The notes under the pieces are model-generated. The model was not told where the DNA came from. It did no database searches and saw only the letters and a program-made list of their open reading frames with translations. From Paracoccaceae bacterium (GTDB taxonomy: Bacteria; Pseudomonadota; Alphaproteobacteria; Rhodobacterales; Rhodobacteraceae): DNA of 64,000 nucleotides. How positions within the stretch are numbered: position 1 is the first letter of the stretch; each line of letters begins with the position of its first letter. The stretch covers positions 113,474 through 177,473 of the forward strand of contig JAAEZA010000002.1 in the NCBI GenBank assembly GCA_018223125.1, read 5' to 3'. This document shows, piece by piece, positions 59,485-64,000 of this stretch. The translations under genes and the position numbers were made by a program.

Positions 59485-60446
59485 TTGCGCCTCCCAATCA
59501 GCAAGAGAATAAAGGCGATGCCGCCGACAAACTCGACGATCATGCCCACCGCCCCGACAAAGCCCAGCACACGCTCCAGAACCACCTGCGCGCCGATAAG
59601 CAGGACAGCGCCAACAAGCACAGACAGCGGGATCAGCATCCGGTGGGGTGCGCCGGGAAAAAGGCGGTAGGTAAGGTGAACAACCAGCAGCCCGAAAAAC
59701 GTGATCGGCCCGACAAGCGCTGTCGTAGCTGCGACCAGAAATGTGACGACCAGAAAGATTTCCAGTGACAGGCGGCTGTGGTCGACACCGGCCGCAACGG
59801 CACGGTCGCGGCCCAGAACCATCACGTCGATGGCGGGCAAGCGGTACCAAGCCCAAGCACTGGAAAGCGCAATGACAATCGCCGCGCAAAGTTGCTCGGA
59901 GTTGGTGGCACCCGAGAAACTGGCAAAGATACGGTCTTGCAGCACCAGAAACTCGCCCGGATCGATCAGACGCTGCAACAGCCCCGCCACAGACCGGAAC
60001 AAGACACCGCAAATAATGCCCACCAGCAGCAGCAACTCTATGGAACGGGACATGCGCGCATAGAGCAGGTAATAAAGCGCCAGCGAAAATAGCGTCATCA
60101 CGACCAGCTCGCCGGTGAAAACCAACTGCGGGTCCATCCCGCCAATGCGCGCGGAGCCCAGAAAGTAGACGCCGATAGTCTGGGTCAATATGAACAGCGC
60201 ATCAAAGCCCATGATGGATGGCGTCAGAATCCGGTTGTTGGACAGCGTGTGGAACAGGATCGTCGAAAAGGGCACGGCCCACGCCACCAGCGCAATTGTC
60301 AGCAATCTGTCGCCGCGAAACGGCAGAACGAAGGACCAGTTGCCCGTGGCGCCGACAGTCAGGAACACCAGCACCAGCGCGCACAGGACAAGGGCACTCG
60401 CGGCGAACAAAGTTCGGGCGCGCAAAAGGCGGGCGGCGGGGCTCAT
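59481..60446 (-). CDS. FecCD-type ABC permease, siderophore importer (second permease, FatC/CeuC-like)
   Basis: 321 residues from ATG 60446 (MSPAARLLRA), overlapping the upstream stop (ATGA). About nine membrane helices with the family segments AVPFSTILFHTLSNNRILTPSIMGFDALFILTQT (about 56-89) and ATTALVGPITFFGLLVVHLTYRLFPGAPHR (about 239-268). It is coupled by overlap to the ATPase part of the chimera. Order of genes (binding protein, two permeases, ATPase, receptor) resembles Fat/Vct-type siderophore operons. Confidence 0.86.
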   Translation of the reverse strand: MSPAARLLRARTLFAASALVLCALVLVFLTVGATGNWSFVLPFRGDRLLTIALVAWAVPFSTILFHTLSNNRILTPSIMGFDALFILTQTIGVYFLGSARIGGMDPQLVFTGELVVMTLFSLALYYLLYARMSRSIELLLLVGIICGVLFRSVAGLLQRLIDPGEFLVLQDRIFASFSGATNSEQLCAAIVIALSSAWAWYRLPAIDVMVLGRDRAVAAGVDHSRLSLEIFLVVTFLVAATTALVGPITFFGLLVVHLTYRLFPGAPHRMLIPLSVLVGAVLLIGAQVVLERVLGFVGAVGMIVEFVGGIAFILLLIGRRN

Positions 60447-61447
60447 GTGCCAAACCTTTTCAGCAACAGCCACAAGAAGATCACCGCACCGAGGACGCCC
60501 AAGGTCACACCAATTGGCAGGTCGAAGGGGTAAAAGATAAGGCGCCCGAAAACATCACAAGTCAGCGTCATCACCGCGCCCAGCCACGCTACAAGCGGCA
60601 GGCTTCGGCGCAGATTATCACCGCGGAAACGGGCGACCAGGTTGGGGACCACCAGCCCGAGGAATGGAATGAACCCGACTGACACCACAATCGCCCCCGT
60701 CACCGCAGCAACGATGGTGATGCCCAAGGCCAGAACAACAGCGGGGTTAAGGCCCAGCCCGCGCGCAACATCCTCACCCAAACCGGCAAGGGTAAAGCGA
60801 TCAGCGGCAAACCACCCCAACAGGGTAACTGCGCCGGCGATGTAAAGCAGCTCATAGCGGCCGCTCAGAACGATTGAAAAATCCGCACTCATCCACGCGG
60901 TCATGGCCTGCATCAAATCGAAACGATAGGCGATAAAACTGGTTGCCGATCCGATAATGCCACCAAAGGCGATCCCCATTAATGGCGGCATCAAAGGCGA
61001 ACGCACAGGCACCGAACGCAGCAAAAGCAGAAACACCGCCGTGCCGGCCCATGCGCCAATCGCCGCGATCACCATCCGCCACATCGGCGGTGTATCGGGC
61101 AGGAACAAAAGCCCCATCAGAAGGCCGAAACCGGCGCTGTCCACAGTTCCCATCGTAGCGGGCTCGACAAACCGGTTGCTGACCAGACGCTGGACAATCG
61201 CGCCCATCATCGCAGAACTCGCTCCGGCCAAGAGCAAAGCTGCAGTGCGCGGCACGCGGCTGATCAGGAATATGTCGCGGGCATCGGGATCATTCAGCAG
61301 GCTGTTCAGGCCGATCCCCGTTGCGCCAACCAACAGGCTGGCCACAACGAGCAGCCCCAAGGTTGCCCCGCACAGCACCGGCCCGCCGCGCCCCGCGAGG
61401 GTAAGGCGCGCCCGGCCGGGCGCGGCGATATTTGTGCGAGATGCCAT
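60443..61447 (-). CDS. FecCD-type ABC permease, siderophore importer (first permease, FatD/CeuB-like)
   Basis: 334 residues with about nine membrane helices. Segments ISRVPRTAALLLAGASSAMMGAIVQRLVSNRFVEPATMGTVDSAGFG (about 62-109) and VGFIPFLGLVVPNLVARFRGDNLRRSLPLVAW (about 259-290) are the conserved FecCD motifs. It lies 8 bases after the binding-protein gene and overlaps the next permease. Confidence 0.87.
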   Translation of the reverse strand: MASRTNIAAPGRARLTLAGRGGPVLCGATLGLLVVASLLVGATGIGLNSLLNDPDARDIFLISRVPRTAALLLAGASSAMMGAIVQRLVSNRFVEPATMGTVDSAGFGLLMGLLFLPDTPPMWRMVIAAIGAWAGTAVFLLLLRSVPVRSPLMPPLMGIAFGGIIGSATSFIAYRFDLMQAMTAWMSADFSIVLSGRYELLYIAGAVTLLGWFAADRFTLAGLGEDVARGLGLNPAVVLALGITIVAAVTGAIVVSVGFIPFLGLVVPNLVARFRGDNLRRSLPLVAWLGAVMTLTCDVFGRLIFYPFDLPIGVTLGVLGAVIFLWLLLKRFGT

Positions 61448-61455
61448 TGAAGTAC

Positions 61456-62355
61456 TTAGCCGTCGACCGCGTCCGAGATCTGGGTCAGCGCGCGGTTCAG
61501 CGCCGTCGGGCCTGCGGCCCCAACGAGATACCAGTCAGCCGGATCAAGGAATACAACCTGTCCTTCTGTCCATGCTCTGGTTTTATGGACCAGCGGATTG
61601 TCCAGCATTTGCTGTGCAGGCTGGCCGTCCCGTCCGATGGCCGCGTCGCGGTCGACCACGAATATCCAGTCGGGATTGGTCTCCAGAATATACTCGTTCG
61701 AGATCGGCTGACCGTGGGTCCCTGCTTTGACATCTTTGATCGCCGGGGCAAAACCCATCTCGTTGAAGATCGTTGCAAACCGACCCTGCGCGCCATGGGT
61801 ACTCATGCGTCCGCCCGTTGTGATCAGCACCAATGCGGTGCCTTCTTCCGCAGTTTTCTCGCGCAGCGCGGCAAAGCGCGCCGTCAGTGCGGCCATCGTT
61901 TCGGCTGCTTTGTCTTCCTTGCCATAAAGCTTGCCCAGCCCTGTCATGTTGCGTGCAAGCGAGCCGACAAGATCAGTGCTTTCCGCCGTCAGGTCGATGG
62001 CAGGAGCGACCTTGGCCACCTCTTCCAGTTTGGCACGGGACCGCCCGGCCACAATCACCAGATCAGGGCCCACTGCGTTCAACTTTTCGATATCAGGCTC
62101 AAAGAAGCTGCCCAGTTGCGGCGTGCTATCTTTGCTGTAAGCGGCCAGATACGCGGGCTTTGGCCCACCTGCGACGCCTGCAACCGGAATGTCCAAAGTG
62201 TCAAAGATATCCAGAATTGCCAGATCCAGAACCACAGTTGTTTCGGGCATACCCGATAGCGTTACGGCACCTTGGGCCGTTTCAATGGTGGTGTCTTGTG
62301 CATTGGCCAGAGTTGCAGCGGCGCTCAAGAGTGCCGCGCCCAGTAAAGCTCGCAT
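61456..62355 (-). CDS. Siderophore-binding periplasmic protein (FatB/VctP/YclQ-like)
   Basis: 299 residues. Signal peptide of about 19 residues with cleavage after ANA. Two-lobed FecB/FatB plan: VVLDLAILDIFDTLDIPVAGVAG (about 41-63), FEPDIEKLNAVGPDLVIVAGRSRAKLEEVAKVAPAIDLTAE (about 85-125), LVLITTGGRMSTHGAQGRFATIFNEMGF (about 174-201) and ISNEYILETNPDWIFVVDRDAAIG (about 218-241). These match the siderophore-type family that includes YclQ and VctP. It heads the operon; the upstream 180 bases (62356-62533) are shared with a divergent LysR-type fusion gene and show no clear iron box. Confidence 0.86.
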   Translation of the reverse strand: MRALLGAALLSAAATLANAQDTTIETAQGAVTLSGMPETTVVLDLAILDIFDTLDIPVAGVAGGPKPAYLAAYSKDSTPQLGSFFEPDIEKLNAVGPDLVIVAGRSRAKLEEVAKVAPAIDLTAESTDLVGSLARNMTGLGKLYGKEDKAAETMAALTARFAALREKTAEEGTALVLITTGGRMSTHGAQGRFATIFNEMGFAPAIKDVKAGTHGQPISNEYILETNPDWIFVVDRDAAIGRDGQPAQQMLDNPLVHKTRAWTEGQVVFLDPADWYLVGAAGPTALNRALTQISDAVDG

Positions 62356-62533
62356 TTTCGTGGTCCTTTCGAGTGTGAACTTCAGGAAGGGGCACTCACG
62401 ACCTCGTGATATTTACGGGTTGGCCCTATTCCTGATTTATTTTGTTGGGTATCAACTTCCCAAAGCACGGACAAACCCGAATAGTTTGGAATCAATCTAA
62501 CTTGCAGCTGGCGCAACATAAGATGAGGGCTAG

Positions 62534-63958
62534 ATGACTCGAACTCTGACCGATCAAGGCAGACCCGAAGACCCGCTGATTCAGGATCTGGACCGGCTAA
62601 AGCTACTTGCCGCATTCGACGCCATTCTGGTCGAAGGCTCGCTCACACGTGCCGCTGAAAAACTGGGCAAGACCCTACCCGCAATGAGCCGCATCCTGCA
62701 AAAGCTGCGCGAGCATTATGACGAAGAACTTTTCGAACGGACTGGTAAGGGAATGGTTCCGACCGCCTTTGCCGAAAGCCTTCGACCGCGTATTCGCGCG
62801 CTGGTGGCCGAGGCCAACTCTCTGTTGCGTCCCGGGAAGGACGATGTGCCGGTGAACGCCGGTCTGATGCCGCGCCCCCCGATGGCACTGAACCAGTGGC
62901 GCAGACCCGAAGACGGGTCCGGAGCGATGGAAATGGCGCACCGGATCGCCGAAATGGGCAAGAATCCCGAAGCAACACAGCGGTTCGCCTCTTATATCGC
63001 GACCATTGGCAATGCTACCGGACAAACGCGCCCCCTGAACGCAGCGGAAGCCGAAGACGCCCTTGCAATCATACTGTCGGGGCGGGCGAGCGATATCCAG
63101 ATCGGTGCCTTCCTGATCGCATTGCAGAGCCGTGGCCTGACCGAGCAGGAATTGATCGGGTTCACACGCGCAGCGCGATCTCACAGCGCACTGGGTGCGC
63201 CCGGTACAGGGAACGTCGATCTGGACTGGCCAGCGTATCTTTCGCCGCGCGCACAAGGTGCGCCGCTGTTTATTCATGCCGCCCGTCTTGTCGCCCGCGC
63301 CGGATACAGGGTCCTTATCCATGGTCCGCGCGACGAGGTGGTTCACCGGGCATTCGAACACGCGGGGCTAACGGTACAAAAAGCGGCGCAGGCGCAGGAA
63401 ACACGGGTCAACGGCGGAACATTGGCCTATCTGCCAATCGAAAACTTCGCACCAGAGCTACAAAAAATTCACTGGTTGTATCCTCAATTCATGATGCCCA
63501 ATGCCGCGCGTTATGTCTCGGCCTTGCTCAATCCCGGCGCTGCGCCCGTCTCGCTGACAGGTGTGCGCGGCGGTGATCGTCCCAAGCTTCAGCTTGACGC
63601 CGCGACAAAACTGGGTTGGGGCCGTTTCGCAGTACTCTTTGGTCAAAGAGACGCCGCACAAGTCTCCCTGCAAAGATCCCATGATCTGCTTGTATCACGC
63701 GGCGGCCAGATCTCCCGAACCCGTCTTCCTGCCACAAAACTGCGGATGGCGCCCCGATCCAGAGACATCGATGGCCTGAACCGTCTCGAAATCTGGCAGG
63801 CCATCTGGGACGGCGAAGTGACATCCGCCGAGGCGGTCAATACAGTCATCGAAACCGCTGCTGTCGCCTTGACCCTGCTGTCCGATCAAGGCGAGCCAAT
63901 GGATGTTGCGCGGGCCCGTGCCACAGAGCTTTGGGACACACGGCGCAAGAGCCTTTAG
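62534..63958 (+). CDS. LysR-type HTH fused to a TrpD2/YbiB-like glycosyltransferase-family domain
   Basis: 474 residues. Residues about 20-85 are a LysR-type winged HTH (LLAAFDAILVEGSLTRAAEKLGKTLPAMSRILQKLREHYDEELFER). From about 115 on the sequence follows the anthranilate-phosphoribosyltransferase-like fold: helical domain with LNAAEAEDALAIILSGRASDIQIGAFLIALQSRGLTEQEL (about 171-210) and the barrel region with RVLIHGPRDEVVHRAFEHAG (about 256-275) and KLGWGRFAVLFGQRDAAQVSLQRSHD (about 357-382). TrpD2/YbiB proteins bind nucleic acids and are not tryptophan enzymes. A LysR-type HTH in front of this fold replaces the usual effector-binding domain. It is divergent from the siderophore operon and may regulate it (inference). 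The last 42 bases hold nothing visible. Confidence 0.78.
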   Translation: MTRTLTDQGRPEDPLIQDLDRLKLLAAFDAILVEGSLTRAAEKLGKTLPAMSRILQKLREHYDEELFERTGKGMVPTAFAESLRPRIRALVAEANSLLRPGKDDVPVNAGLMPRPPMALNQWRRPEDGSGAMEMAHRIAEMGKNPEATQRFASYIATIGNATGQTRPLNAAEAEDALAIILSGRASDIQIGAFLIALQSRGLTEQELIGFTRAARSHSALGAPGTGNVDLDWPAYLSPRAQGAPLFIHAARLVARAGYRVLIHGPRDEVVHRAFEHAGLTVQKAAQAQETRVNGGTLAYLPIENFAPELQKIHWLYPQFMMPNAARYVSALLNPGAAPVSLTGVRGGDRPKLQLDAATKLGWGRFAVLFGQRDAAQVSLQRSHDLLVSRGGQISRTRLPATKLRMAPRSRDIDGLNRLEIWQAIWDGEVTSAEAVNTVIETAAVALTLLSDQGEPMDVARARATELWDTRRKSL

Positions 63959-64000
63959 CCCCGCCCAAACGCCTATACTGTCGGGACGGGATAGCCTGAC

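Noticed and set aside
59485..60012. N-terminal extension of the ATPase-receptor frame up to 60012
   Set aside because: That region lies inside the permease gene in another frame; the ATPase family start with a good SD is TTG 59484.
1..64000. tRNA or rRNA genes, insertion sequences, prophage
   Set aside because: No T-loop-like GTTCGAATC patterns in intergenic DNA, no transposase or integrase, and the holin-like gene at 2952-3350 belongs to a stress operon.

Overview
The window looks like chromosomal DNA of an alphaproteobacterium of the Rhodobacterales (Roseobacter group). This rests on the moderately high GC content, an EcfG-type stress promoter, a dimethylglycine-dehydrogenase-like gene, a HisI2/COG0523/ThrS2 zinc-response set and the general gene style. 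The species is inferred, not proven. I saw no tRNA, rRNA, CRISPR array, insertion sequence or phage gene.

Layout. (1) 1-2 kb: 3' part of a dimethylglycine/sarcosine-dehydrogenase-like gene. (2) 2.2-7.6 kb: stress and envelope genes (24-aa membrane peptide, DUF883-like, holin-like YqjE type, DUF3618/LEA-like, YihY/BrkB, AI-2E-type permease, hemolysin III) behind a good EcfG promoter. (3) 7.6-15.7 kb: CPA1 Na+/H+ antiporter with a cyclic-nucleotide-binding tail, and a 1749-residue secreted multidomain protein. (4) 15.9-39.5 kb: a large catabolic island for purines or purine-like compounds. It encodes an adenosine/adenine-deaminase-family enzyme, guanine deaminase, 8-oxoguanine-deaminase-like enzyme, two more COG0402 amidohydrolases, a BMP-type nucleoside/purine ABC transporter, a xanthine-dehydrogenase-family molybdoenzyme, two Rieske-type oxygenases that lack the Rieske cluster segment, a separate Rieske protein, a GST-like protein, an acylphosphatase-like protein, a LysR regulator, a two-subunit ThDP decarboxylase, a GMC oxidoreductase and an aldehyde dehydrogenase. 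(5) 39.6-47 kb: YHYH protein, then a Pot-type ABC importer with an MBL-fold hydrolase and an agmatinase/guanidino-acid ureohydrolase, divergent from a TetR regulator. (6) 47.3-50.8 kb: corrinoid ABC importer plus DUF1636 protein under a cobalamin riboswitch. (7) 51-52.4 kb: amidase. (8) 52.6-57.1 kb: zinc-limitation cluster around a palindromic Zur-like box: frameshifted hisI2, a small CSDPGCPD-motif protein, a COG0523 GTPase, a disrupted thrS2 and an NTF2-like protein. (9) 57.2-62.4 kb: siderophore ABC operon whose ATPase is joined in frame to a TonB-dependent receptor barrel. (10) 62.5-64 kb: a LysR-type HTH fused to a TrpD2/YbiB-like domain.

The most interesting system is the split Rieske oxygenase set in region 4. 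Two catalytic subunits (18331-19215 and 32294-33133) keep the mononuclear iron motif but have lost the segment that carries the [2Fe-2S] ligands. A stand-alone Rieske protein followed by a GST-like protein lies between them. This is the division of labour known for the NdmC/NdmD/NdmE 7-methylxanthine N7-demethylase of caffeine-degrading Pseudomonas putida, but here it sits in an island of purine deaminases, a purine-type transporter and a xanthine-dehydrogenase-like enzyme, with no flavin reductase in sight. Oxidative N-dealkylation or ring hydroxylation of modified purines is the best guess.

A second theme is gene damage. hisI2 (one-base deletion), thrS2 (about 22 codons lost with frame change) and the siderophore ATPase/receptor junction (several hundred bases apparently lost) all lie within 6 kb in metal-acquisition genes. 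Either this region is decaying or the assembly has local errors.
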